NCBI RefSeq assembly: GCF_027923905.1
Contig: NZ_AP026966.1
Coordinates: 4,899,001-4,963,000, forward strand
Direction: 5' to 3'
Origin: Massilia varians
GTDB lineage: Bacteria; Pseudomonadota; Gammaproteobacteria; Burkholderiales; Burkholderiaceae_D
Length of the DNA: 64,000 bases
Below, piece by piece: positions 1-9,450 of the stretch (the stretch's first letter is position 1; every line of letters begins with the position of its first letter). A program made the translations under genes and the position numbers. The notes under the pieces are model-generated. The model made no database searches. It saw nothing but the letters and a program-made list of their open reading frames with translations, and was not told where the DNA came from.

Positions 1-1322
1 CGAAGTCCGCGGCATTGTCGCCGGCGCCCTGGCTCACGCTGTGGATGCTAGCGCTCAGGCTCGGCGGCAGCCTGTCGACATCGGCGGCCAGTTGGGACAG
101 GTCGAAGCCGGCCAGGCTCTCGAGCAGCTGGTATTCCTTGATCGACAGCGCGTCGGCGATCGTCACCGACTTCGCCTCCGCGATCAGCTTGCGCACGGCG
201 ACGCTCGCGAAGCTGGGCGCGTCCGGCGTGCCGCCGAAGATGGCGCCCTTGACGTCCACGATCTGGTACGCGTCGACGCCGCTCGGCGCAGCCATCGCGA
301 CCGCCAGCTTCTCGACGCTGCCCTTGATGATGACGGTGCCGGCGTAATCGGTGGCGCTCACGTCGTTCAGGGCGGCGGCATCGAGGGCAAGCTTCTTGCC
401 GGCGCGGGTCACGGTGTGGGTGTCCAGATCGATCTCGAGCGTATCGGTCGAGGTGCCGATGAAGGTCAGCACGCCGTTCTGGAGGCTCATCGACAATTCC
501 GGGGGCTGCGGAGTCGGATACACGACTTCGACCGCGGCCGGCATGCCGCCCGTGGCCAGCGCATCGGCGACATCGTCGAGCGTGGCCTCGGCGGGCATCA
601 CTTCCAGCACCTTCTGCATGCCGCCGCCGCGCAGCAGCGAATCGAGGGTCGAGGGCTTGCCGGCGGCGGCTTCGGCGACGTCGGCCAGGGCGCGCAGGGA
701 GCGCAACCGGATCGGCCGCACCGCGCCCGGTGTCGAGCAGCTTCACCAGCGTGGTACCGGTCGCCAGCGCGTCGATCACGGCCGGGGTCCTGGTGGCGCT
801 GTCCGCCAGCTTCAGGGCAGACCGGGTGACGGCCTCGATCTCGGTCTTGCTCATGTCGAGCGTAATGGCTTTCACCAGCACGCGCGCCGCTTCGATCGCA
901 GCGTAACCGTCGTAGCTGGCAGTACCGGCGCCGACCTGGGCGGAGAAACTTTCCGCGACCTGCTGGCGCAAGGCCGACAGATCACGGTCGGTGCCCCGGG
1001 CGCCTTTCTGGATCTCGATGGCGGCATCGGCAACCGACATCCTGCCCTGGCTGATGGCGTCGACCCAGAAATCCAGGCCGCCCTGGTCCGGCTCGCGATT
1101 GAACAACTGTTGGTAAATCTGGCTGATGCGCCCGGCCGTGTCCTGCGACGAGAAGCGCACCGTGGCTTCCTCGGAAGTGGCAAAAGCATCGACGAGGAGA
1201 CTGAAATCACCATTGGTGCGAGCCAGTTGGGCCGACCAGAAGGCAAGACCGGCTGCATCGGCTGGGCGACCGTAGTATGCCAAATAGAATGAATTAACCG
1301 TGGAAGCGCAGGTATTAAGCAT
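1..1322 (-). CDS. DUF4214-domain protein, frameshifted, 3' end outside the window
   Basis: The N-terminal half carries a DUF4214 module with the hallmark YYGRPADAAGL, followed by a second half-repeat containing FNREPDQGGLDFW. This matches the two other DUF4214 proteins at 3859-4440 and 9451-11406. Such modules are common in surface or type I-secreted proteins, and the type I exporter lies just downstream in the map. The reading frame breaks at the GGG (plus-strand CCC) at 726-728. Dropping one base joins LVKLLDTG to an Ala/Leu-rich C-terminal half that stays open to the window edge, whereas the unshifted frame becomes an implausible Arg-rich tail. The start chosen is the ATG at 1322; a TTG at 1349 is possible. 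No clear Shine-Dalgarno is visible. A real mutation and a base-call error cannot be told apart here. Confidence 0.7.
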
Positions 1323-1479
1323 GAAAGTTCTGAAGGGAAATGTTACCAAGAATGAAGCGATTGCCGTGCGGAAGGAAATTTAACACACGGAATTCAACAT
1401 CCATTCCCTTACAGAAACAATAATTGACATTATGTGGGATTCATCCTACAGATTTGAAAGAAATCACGTAAAAATGTTA

Positions 1480-1497
1480 AATAAAATATATTTTATT
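1480..1497. repeat. AT-only 18-bp palindrome in an AT-rich intergenic stretch
   Basis: The stretch 1350-1628 has no gene and is strikingly AT-rich for this genome. It contains a perfect palindrome with 9-base arms, AATAAAATA/TATTTTATT. It lies downstream of the acyltransferase stop at 1629 and upstream of the DUF4214 gene at 1322, both on the minus strand. It could be a weak terminator or a protein-binding site; nothing decides between them. Confidence 0.35.
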
Positions 1498-1628
1498 ATC
1501 GAACAACAAATATTCTTCTAGCACTATAAGTCGTTCATCCATGCGTTGAATGCCAGTTCCATAGAAACTGGCTAGGCGAATAGTTATTCTCTGGGAAGGA
1601 GTCGCAGCCTGCCTGGCCCTGCAGCTTC

Positions 1629-2753
1629 TCAATGCACCTCGGCCTGGGCCGCCTGCACACGGTGGCCTCCGTAATTGCGGCGCATGCGCAGGAACGGCTC
1701 CTCGACGATGTGGTAGCACAGCGTCGACAGCGCCCAGGTGGCGCCGTAGGCGACCGCCAGCATGATGGCCGCATCGAGCCAGACCACGCCGGTGGGCGCG
1801 ACCAGGCCAATGCGGGACGCGAACACGTGCAGCAGGCCCATATGCAGCAGATAGAAGGAAAAGCTGATCTTGCCGCCCTGGCTCAGCGCACGTTCGAGCG
1901 CTGTGGGCAGGCGCGGGGCGAACGAGACCCAGGCCAGGATCAGCGCCGCCCAGCCGACGCTTTCCAGGGTCGGCCAGACAATCCAGAAGGCCGAGCGTGG
2001 CGTCGCGCCGAAGGGGGCGATGCGGTGCATCAGGGCGGTATCCCACAGCACCAGGACCACGCTCGCCACCAGCAGCAGCGGCGCCCAGCGCGGCAGTGCG
2101 TTGCGCCAGCGGGCGTACAGCATGGCCGCCGCCATCCCGATCAGGAACTGGTCGAAGCGGCCGACCCAGGTGCTGAAATACATCAGGGTGCTGTTCTCGT
2201 TGACCGTATAAGCCGCCACCTTGAAGAAGGCCATCAGCACCAGCCAGCCGCCCAGGTAGGCCAGGCCGCGCTCGATCGTGAAGCGCGCCAGGAAGGGGAA
2301 GACCATGTAGAACAGGAATTCCAGCGAGATGGTCCAGGCCGCGCCGGTGATCACCGTGCCCGAGGTCGGCGCCAGGCCGAGGTTCGAGACGAACAGGTAG
2401 AGCAGGTCCTGGGGCGCGAACTTGTCGCGGCCGATCGAGGTGGCGACCAGGAAGATGACGAGGTAGAGCGGCACGATGCGCAGCACGCGGTTGCGCAGAA
2501 AATCGCGGTAAACGATCTCGCGCCCTGCCCCGTGCTGGTGCAGGGCGATCTGCATGAACAGGAAGCCCGACAGCGTGAAGAACAGGCCGACGCCGGTGTG
2601 CCCTTCGGTGATCAGGGCCGTCCACGGCCCGCCGAGGCGCGCGCCGCCGGCGCCGGCGTATTCGAGGTAGAAATGGAACAGGAATACCAGGGTGGCGGCG
2701 AGCCAGCGCAACTGGTCGATGCGCGGGTTGTACTGGATGTTCAGGGAATGCAT
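1629..2753 (-). CDS. OafA/Acyltransferase-3 family membrane O-acyltransferase
   Basis: This 374-residue polytopic protein has the acyltransferase-3 plan of about ten membrane helices. Early family hallmarks are visible: RIDQLRWLAATLVFLFHF in helix 1, with the catalytic-type His of the HF pair, then GVGLFFTLSGFL and RNRVLRIVPLY. The C-terminus has the usual LHMGLLH and HIVEEPFLR motifs. Members acetylate or acylate surface polysaccharides or lipids at the inner membrane. The substrate is not predictable; the surface-glycan operon at 18-32 kb is a possible customer, which is inference. It starts at an ATG and stands alone on its strand, diverging from the tRNA hydroxylase gene at 2901. Confidence 0.85.
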   Translation of the reverse strand: MHSLNIQYNPRIDQLRWLAATLVFLFHFYLEYAGAGGARLGGPWTALITEGHTGVGLFFTLSGFLFMQIALHQHGAGREIVYRDFLRNRVLRIVPLYLVIFLVATSIGRDKFAPQDLLYLFVSNLGLAPTSGTVITGAAWTISLEFLFYMVFPFLARFTIERGLAYLGGWLVLMAFFKVAAYTVNENSTLMYFSTWVGRFDQFLIGMAAAMLYARWRNALPRWAPLLLVASVVLVLWDTALMHRIAPFGATPRSAFWIVWPTLESVGWAALILAWVSFAPRLPTALERALSQGGKISFSFYLLHMGLLHVFASRIGLVAPTGVVWLDAAIMLAVAYGATWALSTLCYHIVEEPFLRMRRNYGGHRVQAAQAEVH

Positions 2754-2831
2754 GGCGAGGCCGGCTGGCGCGTGGCTTGTTGTTCTAATTCATCTATTCT
2801 AATGCGAAAACCCGAGCCATTCCCTCTGGAA

Positions 2832-2862
2832 TTGCCGCTTCGCGCAGCAGCTGCCTTATAAT
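2832..2862 (+). promoter_or_regulatory. Putative sigma-70 promoter of the tRNA hydroxylase gene
   Basis: A perfect TATAAT at 2857-2862 has TTGCCG at 2832-2837 as the best -35, with a rather long 19-base spacer. Transcription would begin near 2869, about 30 bases before the ATG at 2901. Confidence 0.5.
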
Positions 2863-2900
2863 AGCCGGCTGTCTTCACCAGCCTCCGCGCGTCCGCAGCC

Positions 2901-3785
2901 ATGTACGTCAATATCGCCGCCTACAAATTCGTCACCCTCGACAATCTCGAAGAACTGCGCCCGCAATACCAGGCGCTGTGCAACGAACTCGGCCTCAAGG
3001 GCACTGTCCTCTTGACCCCGGAAGGCATCAACATGTTCCTGTCGGGTACGCGCGAGCACATCGACCAGTACCTCGCCTGGGTCCGCAGCGACGCGCGCCT
3101 GGCCGATCTGGAGTGGAAGGAAAGCCTGTCGAACGAGCAGTCGCACAAGCGCATGCTGGTGAAGATCAAGAAGGAAATCATCACGATGCGCATGCCGCTC
3201 ATCAAGCCGGAACTCGGCCGCGCGCCGTCGGTCGATCCGAAGACGCTCAAGCGCTGGCTCGACCAGGGCCACGACGACGAGGGCGTGCCGGTGGTGATGA
3301 TGGAAACCCGCAATGCCTTCGAGGTGGACGTCGGCACCTTCCAGAACACGCTGGACTACCGCATCGACAAGTTCACGGAATTTCCCGAGGTGGCCGCGCA
3401 GCACAAGGATGAGCTGGCCGGCAAGACGGTGGTGACTTTCTGCACCGGCGGCATCCGCTGCGAGAAGGCCGCGATCCACATGAAGAACATCGGCTACGAC
3501 CGCGTCTACCAGCTCGACGGCGGCATCCTCAAGTACTTCGAGGAAGTCGGCGGCGAGCACTACCAGGGCGACTGCTTCGTGTTCGATTACCGCACCGCGC
3601 TCAACCCGAAGCTGGAACCGACCGAAACCACCCAGTGCTTCGCCTGCCGCGCCGTGGTGACGCCGCGCCAGCAGCTGTCACCAGACTACGTGCCGGGCGT
3701 GTCCTGCCCGCAGTGCGCCCCGGGGGCACGCGCCCAGGGTGCCGAGGGGATGGGCGCCGCGCAGGGCGCGGCCTACCCGATCTGA
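2901..3785 (+). CDS. trhO: tRNA uridine(34) hydroxylase, rhodanese family
   Basis: The 294-residue protein matches TrhO/YceA in length and layout: an N-terminal acylphosphatase-like region starting [11 protein letters not shown], then a rhodanese domain with the active loop [11 protein letters not shown] (Cys181), then a Cys-rich C-terminus with CFACR and SCPQCAPG. TrhO hydroxylates U34 of tRNAs to give 5-hydroxyuridine, the precursor of wobble cmo5U/mcmo5U. The catalytic Cys is present. The last roughly 15 residues are a Gly/Ala-rich extension. The gene is monocistronic, with its own promoter upstream, and converges on the DUF4214 gene at 3859. Confidence 0.93.
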   Translation: MYVNIAAYKFVTLDNLEELRPQYQALCNELGLKGTVLLTPEGINMFLSGTREHIDQYLAWVRSDARLADLEWKESLSNEQSHKRMLVKIKKEIITMRMPLIKPELGRAPSVDPKTLKRWLDQGHDDEGVPVVMMETRNAFEVDVGTFQNTLDYRIDKFTEFPEVAAQHKDELAGKTVVTFCTGGIRCEKAAIHMKNIGYDRVYQLDGGILKYFEEVGGEHYQGDCFVFDYRTALNPKLEPTETTQCFACRAVVTPRQQLSPDYVPGVSCPQCAPGARAQGAEGMGAAQGAAYPI

Positions 3786-3812
3786 AATTTTCTTTCAACG
3801 CGACCCTGCGTT

Positions 3813-3827
3813 TGAAATAATATTTCA
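3813..3827. promoter_or_regulatory. 15-bp near-palindrome shared with position 43615
   Basis: The sequence TGAAATAATATTTCA sits between the convergent trhO and DUF4214 genes. Its exact reverse complement occurs at 43615-43629, within a larger palindrome before a DUF454 gene. It may be a shared operator, or here simply part of an imperfect terminator, since CTGAAAT at 3782 pairs with ATTTCAG at 3822. Confidence 0.3.
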
Positions 3828-3858
3828 GTGTGCGCGGACGCCAGGTCCGCGCGTGTTC

Positions 3859-4440
3859 TCACATATACACACCACCCATATCCTCGAAGCCAGACGTGCC
3901 GGAGCCGACGATGCGCGCGATCACCGTATCGATGACGCCCGGGTCCATCGCGCTCGCAGCCGACTGCAGGTCCTTGATCCCGGTAATCCAGTCCACCGCG
4001 ATCTTGTTGGCGGCCGTACCCGAGTAGGCGGTCCGTTCGTTCGGCAGGTCCAGGCGCTCGGTGAACGAGCTCGCTGCCGCGACTTTCGCGTTGTAGGCGA
4101 ACTGGTCGGTGCCCTGGGCGCCGGCGGCGATCTGGGTCACCATGTTGTCGAGGGTGATCTGATTGTTGTTGAGCAGATTGGCCCAGTAGTCGATGCCGGC
4201 CGCTTCCGCCTGACGGCCGAACAGGTTGTCGTACACTTCGGCGACCTTGCCGCGGGTATCCAGGCCGGCATAGGTGTCGAGGTATTCCTTGGAGACGGAG
4301 AATTGGCGCGACAGTTCCTGTAGCGCATTCGGATTGCTGGCCAGTTGGCCCTTCCAGTATTCCAGGCCCGCGTAATCAGCCGGACGGCTGAAATAAGAAA
4401 TATAGAGTTTCTGTATCGCGGTGGTGTTTGCATCTGCCAT
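3859..4440 (-). CDS. Small DUF4214-domain protein
   Basis: A 193-residue protein consisting almost entirely of the DUF4214 region: LYISYFSRPADYAGLEYW near the N-terminus and NLFGRQAEAAGIDYW in the second half-repeat, ending in an Asp/Gly tail. The ATG at 4440 is chosen because GGAGG sits 5 bases upstream; an earlier in-frame ATG overlaps that site. There is no Sec signal, which fits export by a type I system through a C-terminal signal. The gene lies right after the TolC gene and its terminator, so it is probably transcribed from its own promoter while belonging functionally to the secretion locus. The function of the domain itself is unknown. Confidence 0.8.
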   Translation of the reverse strand: MADANTTAIQKLYISYFSRPADYAGLEYWKGQLASNPNALQELSRQFSVSKEYLDTYAGLDTRGKVAEVYDNLFGRQAEAAGIDYWANLLNNNQITLDNMVTQIAAGAQGTDQFAYNAKVAAASSFTERLDLPNERTAYSGTAANKIAVDWITGIKDLQSAASAMDPGVIDTVIARIVGSGTSGFEDMGGVYM

Positions 4441-4572
4441 GACGACCTCCATTTAGATTGGTAAATCGATATTAGCCCAATCGAAAAAAACAGGTCGCAA
4501 AATACTGAAGAGTGCGCTAGTTGGTTACATTTAGCATCAATTTCCTGCAAGATAGAACATCTTAACAGACGA

Positions 4573-4606
4573 TGATAAAAAGAAAGTTCCGCCGAAGCGG
4601 AACTTT
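4573..4606 (-). terminator. Rho-independent terminator of the type I secretion operon
   Basis: Perfect 10-bp stem (4583-4592 with 4597-4606) and CGAA loop, followed on the minus strand by a T-rich run (CTTTCTTTTTATC). It lies 8 bases after the TolC stop. Confidence 0.85.
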
Positions 4607-4613
4607 TCTGTAG

Positions 4614-5972
4614 TCATCGGAAGTAAGCAGCGATCTCGCGTATCGAGTCCGACTGCAGGGTGCCGGCCGCGGCCCGCAGGCGCATCAGGCCCACGAGGTA
4701 GGTATAGCGCGCCTGGGCCAGGTCGCGCTGGCTGGTGAACAGCTGCTGCTGGGCGTTCAGGAGGTCGAGGTTGATGCGGACGCCGCCTTTGATAGATTGC
4801 TCGGTGGCAGTCATCAGGAGCTTTCCGGACTCGACGGCTTTCATCAAGGCGTCGATTTTCTTTCCGCTACTCGTGACCAGGCTGTGGGCTTTTCGCAACT
4901 CGACCAGGATCTGGTTGGTGCGCGCATCCAGTTCGGCCTGGGCGCGCCCATACAGGGCCGCCGCCTGGCGCGTGCTGGCATTGATCGCTCCGCCCTGGTA
5001 GATCGGGATATTCACCTGCACGCCGAGCTGGCGATTGGTCTGCTGCTGCCCGCGGTTGGTCAGGTTTTCGCTGTCGCTCTTGCTGTACGCCCCGACAAAA
5101 TCCACGCGCGGATAATGCCCGGCGCGGTTGCGGTTGATGTCCAGGCGCGCGTTTTCCACCGCCAGGCGGCTTGCCGCCAGCGTATTGTTGCGGGCCAGCG
5201 CCAGCTCGCGCCACTCCTCGAAGGACACCGGATCGATCGGCGCGGGACGGAAGTTGTCGCCCAGACGGTCCAGCTGGCCCGGGTCCATGCCGATCACGCC
5301 TTCCAGCGTATTGCGGGCGGCCACCAGGTTGTCCTGCGATTCGATCAGCTGCGCCTCCGCCATGTCGAGGCGCGCCTGGGTCTCCAGCATGTCGGTCTTG
5401 GTCCCCTCGCCCTTCTCGAACAGGCGCTGGTTGACCTTCTGGCTCTCGAGGTGCGCATCGCGCTGGACCTTGGCCAGCTCCAGCTGGTCCTGGGCAAACA
5501 GCACGTCCAGGTAGGCGCTGACGACGCGCACCGAGACTTCGTCGATGCCCGCCTCGTAGGCTTCCTCGCTCTGCGCCGCCTGCACCTTGCCCTGGCGGTA
5601 GCGTGCGATGCCTTCCATGTTGAACAGCGGCTGGCGCAGCTGGACGACGCTCGAGCGGCTGGTGTAGCGCGGATGCTCCTTGGTCGGCAGCACATTGAAC
5701 TGCAGATATTCCAAGTCGGCCACGTTCTTGCCGTAGGAATAGCTCCCCGACACCTGGGGCAGCAGACTGGCGCGCCCGAGGATCCGGTTTTCCTTGCCCG
5801 ACTCGTTCTCGTAGTAACGCATGCGGAAGGTCGGGTCATTCTTGATGGCCGCCTCGTAGGCCTGCGTCAGCGATACCGCGCCGGCGCCGCCGGCGGCCAG
5901 CGCCAGCAGGACGCCCAGCGCGCCGGCGCGCAGGACCGCGCCGCCCTTGCGGTTTTTCTTGCTTGCCGGCAT
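4614..5972 (-). CDS. TolC-family outer-membrane channel of a type I secretion system
   Basis: The 452-residue protein has a signal peptide (basic N-terminus, then LGVLLALAAGGAGA) and two repeats of the OEP/TolC fold rich in coiled-coil helices. Examples are SLTQAYEAAIKNDPTFR near the mature start and QARLDMAEAQL and INLDLLNAQQQLF in the periplasmic helices. It ends at residue 452 with the usual aromatic pair (YFR). It forms the outer-membrane exit of the tripartite exporter made with the two preceding genes. Its ATG at 5972 follows the stop of the HlyD gene after one base, so the three genes ATPase-HlyD-TolC form one translationally coupled operon. Confidence 0.92.
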   Translation of the reverse strand: MPASKKNRKGGAVLRAGALGVLLALAAGGAGAVSLTQAYEAAIKNDPTFRMRYYENESGKENRILGRASLLPQVSGSYSYGKNVADLEYLQFNVLPTKEHPRYTSRSSVVQLRQPLFNMEGIARYRQGKVQAAQSEEAYEAGIDEVSVRVVSAYLDVLFAQDQLELAKVQRDAHLESQKVNQRLFEKGEGTKTDMLETQARLDMAEAQLIESQDNLVAARNTLEGVIGMDPGQLDRLGDNFRPAPIDPVSFEEWRELALARNNTLAASRLAVENARLDINRNRAGHYPRVDFVGAYSKSDSENLTNRGQQQTNRQLGVQVNIPIYQGGAINASTRQAAALYGRAQAELDARTNQILVELRKAHSLVTSSGKKIDALMKAVESGKLLMTATEQSIKGGVRINLDLLNAQQQLFTSQRDLAQARYTYLVGLMRLRAAAGTLQSDSIREIAAYFR

Positions 5973-5973
5973 A

Positions 5974-7335
5974 TCAGTCCTCGCTCATCGACGACTGCGC
6001 ACGGTCCATGAGCGGCTTGAGCAGGTAGTTCATCATGGTGCGCTCGCCAGTTTTGACGAACAATTCCACCGGCATGCCGGGGCGGATGTCCATCTTGTGG
6101 TGGGCAATCATCCTGGCTCCCGCTGGCGTCACCTTCACGTGCACGATGTAGTACGGCATGCCGGTGCGCTCGTCGACGTTGCGGTCGGCGGCCACGTTGG
6201 TGACTTCGCCCTCGATGTGCGGCGTGCGGTTGGTATTGAATGCCGAGAACATCAGCTCGACCTTCAGGCCCGCATGTACCTTGTCGACCAGGTTGGTCGG
6301 CAGGTGGCCTTCGACGATGAGCGGATCGTCGGTCGGCACGATGTCCATCATCTTGAAGCCGGGCGGCACCACCCCGCCATTGGTGAAGACGGCGAGATTG
6401 ACCACGGCGCCGTCGGCCGGCGACTTGACTTCGACGTTCGACAGCTCGAAGCGCTGTGCGTCCAGGCGCGCACCCTGGCTTTGCGCTTCGCGCTGCACTT
6501 CCGACAGCTGGGTGCGCACTTCCTTCTGGTAGTCCTGCATGCGCTGCGCTTTACGCAAGCTGAGCTCGGTCACCTGGCGCTGGGCGCGTCCGATGCTGCC
6601 GATGTCTTCGGAAATCGATCCGCCCAGCTGGGCATAAGTACGCTCCAGATCGAGCAGGCGGTTGCGCGCAACGTAACCTTCCTTGGCCAGGTCACGCATG
6701 CCGGCAAGCTGCTCCTTCAGGAAGGCGACCTGCTCCTTCTTGCTGTCGCGCGACTCCTCCAGGCCGCGGATCTGCAGCTTCAGGCCGGCGATGTTTTCAT
6801 CGAGCGCGCCCAGTTCGCTCTGCAGCGAGGCCTGGCGCGATGCCAGCAGCGCGTTCTGCAGGCTGATCAGCTCGGCCACGCGCGGGTCGCCGCGGCGCCC
6901 CTCGAGCTCGGCCGGGAACGCGATCTTCTTCAAGCCGTCGCGTTCGGCAGCCAGGCGCGCCTCGGTCGCCACGGCCGACAGGTACTGGCTTTCGGTAGCC
7001 TGTACGCCCGCCTGCGCCATCACCGCGTTCATGCGCACCAGCACCTGGCCGGCCTTCACCACGTCGCCGTTGCGCACCAGGATTTGCTGGACCGTGCCGC
7101 CGGACTGGTGCTGCACCGCCTGGCGGTTCGATTCCTTGGCCACGGTGCCGCTCAGGGGCACGCCCTTGTCCAGCGGCGCCAGCAGGGCCCACAGCAGGAA
7201 GCCGCCGACGCCGAGCAGGACGATGATCCAGCCGAGGCGACTGAAGGCGCGGGCATCGGTATTGACCTCGACCGGCGGCACATCCTGCCCGACGACGTCG
7301 GTCAGTGCTTGCGATTTCGTTTGAATCAGTTTCAT
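5974..7335 (-). CDS. HlyD/PrtE-family type I secretion membrane-fusion protein
   Basis: The 453-residue protein has a short cytoplasmic N-terminus, one membrane helix (about residues 34-54, GWIIVLLGVGGFLLWALLAP), then a biotinyl-lipoyl-like segment (GGTVQQILVRNGDVVKAGQ). A long coiled-coil hairpin (about 110-290) follows, then the beta-barrel with the family signature near the end (RPGMPVELFVKTGERT). It bridges the ATPase and the TolC channel across the periplasm. The ATG overlaps the stop of the ATPase gene as TAATG, showing coupling. Confidence 0.93.
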   Translation of the reverse strand: MKLIQTKSQALTDVVGQDVPPVEVNTDARAFSRLGWIIVLLGVGGFLLWALLAPLDKGVPLSGTVAKESNRQAVQHQSGGTVQQILVRNGDVVKAGQVLVRMNAVMAQAGVQATESQYLSAVATEARLAAERDGLKKIAFPAELEGRRGDPRVAELISLQNALLASRQASLQSELGALDENIAGLKLQIRGLEESRDSKKEQVAFLKEQLAGMRDLAKEGYVARNRLLDLERTYAQLGGSISEDIGSIGRAQRQVTELSLRKAQRMQDYQKEVRTQLSEVQREAQSQGARLDAQRFELSNVEVKSPADGAVVNLAVFTNGGVVPPGFKMMDIVPTDDPLIVEGHLPTNLVDKVHAGLKVELMFSAFNTNRTPHIEGEVTNVAADRNVDERTGMPYYIVHVKVTPAGARMIAHHKMDIRPGMPVELFVKTGERTMMNYLLKPLMDRAQSSMSED

Positions 7336-9191
7336 TATTTTCCTTCTTCAGTCGTTGCGTCGGCAGGCGCGGAGGTGCCGGACGCGCGCGCCGCCGCTGC
7401 CCGGGCCGCTGCCGCCTGGGCTGCCGCTTCCTGGGCCGCCGCCTGCGCCGCCGCCGCCTGGGCCACTGCCTGCTGCTGCGCAGCCTGCGCCGCCTCGAGG
7501 GCCTTCTTGTTGGCCTCCTGGAGTGCGGCCAGCACCTGCGGAGTCGGGCCGAACATGTGCACCGCGCCGTCACGCATCAGGAGCAGCTTGGTGGTCAGGT
7601 TGATCGCAGCCGGGCGGTGCGTGATCAGGATGATGGTCTTGCCACGCTGGCGCAGGTCCATTACGGCATTGACCAGGGCGGTTTCACCGGCATCGTCGAG
7701 GTTGGAATTCGGCTCATCCAGCACGATCAGCGCCGGGTCGCCATACATGGCGCGGGCCAGTGCGATGCGCTGTTTCTGGCCGCCGGACAGGCCGGCGCCG
7801 CCGTCGCCCAGCTTGGTGTCGTAGCCTTCCGGGAAGTGCAGGATCATGTCGTGCACGCCGGCGCGCTTGGCCGCCTGCACCACTTTTTCCGGATCGACTT
7901 CGCCAAAGCGGGCGATGTTCTCGCTGACGCTGCCGCCAAACAGCTCGATGTCCTGCGGCAGGTAGCCGATGTGCGGACCGAGTTCGGCCTTGTTCCATTG
8001 GTAGATATCGGCGCCGTCGAGGCGCACGTTGCCCACCATGGCGGGCCAGACCCCGACCAGCAGGCGCGCCAGGGTCGACTTGCCGGATCCGCTCGGGCCC
8101 AGCACGCCGAGCACGTCGCCCGGCACGATGCCGAACGAGACGTTCTTGACGATCGGCGTCTTCACGCCCGGCGGCGCCGCGGTGACCGCTTCCAGCGTCA
8201 GCGTGCCCTGCGGTTTCGGCAGGGCCATGCCGGCCGCACGGTTGGGATTCGCTTCGAGCAGGGCTGTGAGGCGCTCGTAGGAGCTGCGGGTGCTGCTCCA
8301 GCTCTTCCAGACCGAGATCACCTGCTGCACCGGCGCCAGCGCACGGCCGACCAGGATCGAAGCGGCGATCATCATACCCGGCGTCATTTTGTTCTCGAGA
8401 ACCAGGAGCGCGCCGAAACCGAGCACCAGCGACTGCAGCGACGTCTGCACGAACTTGGTGGCGGCGCCGATGGTGCCTGCCTTCTGGCTGGCGTCCGCCT
8501 GAAGGCCCAGGAACTTGCCATGCAGCTTGAACCACCGGCTCATCAGATGCGGCAGCATGCCCATCGATTCGATGACTTCGGCATTGCGCAGGTTGTTGGT
8601 AGCCAGCGTGCTGGCCGAGATCGCCATGCTGTTGGCTTCGGCCAGCGGCGCGCGCGTCACGCGCTCGTTCACGTAGGCCAGGATCACCAGGACCAGGGTG
8701 CCGACCACCGCGAACACGCCCAGCGACGGCTCGAAGAAGAAGATGACGATCAGGTAGACCGGGAACCAGGGCGCGTCGAAGAACGCGAACAGGGCGTTAC
8801 CGGTCAGGAACTGGCGCAGCGTGGTCAGGTCGTTGAGCGCCTGGCCGGCGTTGCCGCCCGCCTGCTTCAGGTTCTGCTCGAACGCCGCCGTGTAGACGCG
8901 CTTGTTCAACACCATGTCGAAGCGCGCCCCGACACGGACCAGGACGAAGGAGCGGATCACTTCCAGGCCGCCCATGAAGAGATAGGCGCCCAGCATCAGC
9001 ACGGTCAGCATCAGCAGCGTGATCTCGTTACGGCTTGCCAGCACGCGGTCGTACACCTGCAGCATGTACAGCGAAGGCACCAGCATCAACAGGTTGATGA
9101 TCGCGCTGAACACACCCACCGTATAAAACGTGCTCTTGAAGGCCGCGAGGGCCTGTTCGATCTCGTTCTTTTTATCCAGAAGTTTTTTCAT
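7335..9191 (-). CDS. PrtD/HlyB-type type I secretion ATPase with an Ala/Gln-rich tail
   Basis: The start is the ATG of MKKLLDKKNEIEQAL at 9191, giving 618 residues. Six membrane helices occupy roughly 20-300. The nucleotide-binding domain has Walker A GPSGSGKST, signature LSGGQKQR, Walker B ALIVLDEP and a switch His in LITHRP. There is no N-terminal C39 peptidase, so substrates carry uncleaved C-terminal signals (PrtD class). The final 50-60 residues are an unusual run of Ala and Gln (AAQAAQQQAVAQAAAAQA and onward) ending in an acidic TTEEGK, absent from typical PrtD proteins. It is the first gene of the secretion operon and sits behind a CRP-type promoter. Likely cargoes are the DUF4214 proteins nearby, by inference. 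Confidence 0.93.
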   Translation of the reverse strand: MKKLLDKKNEIEQALAAFKSTFYTVGVFSAIINLLMLVPSLYMLQVYDRVLASRNEITLLMLTVLMLGAYLFMGGLEVIRSFVLVRVGARFDMVLNKRVYTAAFEQNLKQAGGNAGQALNDLTTLRQFLTGNALFAFFDAPWFPVYLIVIFFFEPSLGVFAVVGTLVLVILAYVNERVTRAPLAEANSMAISASTLATNNLRNAEVIESMGMLPHLMSRWFKLHGKFLGLQADASQKAGTIGAATKFVQTSLQSLVLGFGALLVLENKMTPGMMIAASILVGRALAPVQQVISVWKSWSSTRSSYERLTALLEANPNRAAGMALPKPQGTLTLEAVTAAPPGVKTPIVKNVSFGIVPGDVLGVLGPSGSGKSTLARLLVGVWPAMVGNVRLDGADIYQWNKAELGPHIGYLPQDIELFGGSVSENIARFGEVDPEKVVQAAKRAGVHDMILHFPEGYDTKLGDGGAGLSGGQKQRIALARAMYGDPALIVLDEPNSNLDDAGETALVNAVMDLRQRGKTIILITHRPAAINLTTKLLLMRDGAVHMFGPTPQVLAALQEANKKALEAAQAAQQQAVAQAAAAQAAAQEAAAQAAAARAAAARASGTSAPADATTEEGK

Positions 9192-9280
9192 AGGGCTTGG
9201 TTGACAACGACAAAGGCGAGCGAGGATTCGCAGCACCCTACCGGCTCTCACGATATGAGAAAGAAATTGATCGGCAACAC

Positions 9281-9321
9281 ATTATCCAATAAAACCCTCG
9301 AAAAATGTGATGTGCATCACA
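9281..9321 (-). promoter_or_regulatory. CRP-type operator and promoter of the type I secretion operon
   Basis: TGTGATG-TG-CATCACA at 9306-9321 matches the CRP consensus half-sites exactly (TGTGA-N6-TCACA). A good -10 (GATAAT, 9281-9286) follows on the minus strand. The operator centre falls near -40 from the inferred start, the class II activator position. The ATPase ATG is about 80 bases further on. Confidence 0.75.
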
Positions 9322-9388
9322 AAATTCACACCGACTTGCAACAAAAAGCAGCAACCATGCATGTAAGTAGCGCGCCCTGAATGCACAA

Positions 9389-9416
9389 AGCCCCGCCACC
9401 TTGCGGTGGCGGGGCT
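9389..9416 (-). terminator. Terminator after the large DUF4214 gene
   Basis: A perfect 12-bp GC-rich stem with TTGC loop lies 35 bases beyond the stop of the 651-residue DUF4214 gene, followed by a short CTTT. It separates that gene from the secretion operon transcribed from the CRP-type promoter at 9281-9321. Confidence 0.8.
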
Positions 9417-9450
9417 CCTAGAGCCTAGAAACTAGGTCTGCTACCGGTGA

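Noticed and set aside
48..725. Arg-rich C-terminal half of a 433-residue frame as a real protein end
   Set aside because: It is the shifted frame of the DUF4214 gene; the other frame gives balanced composition and continues to the window edge.
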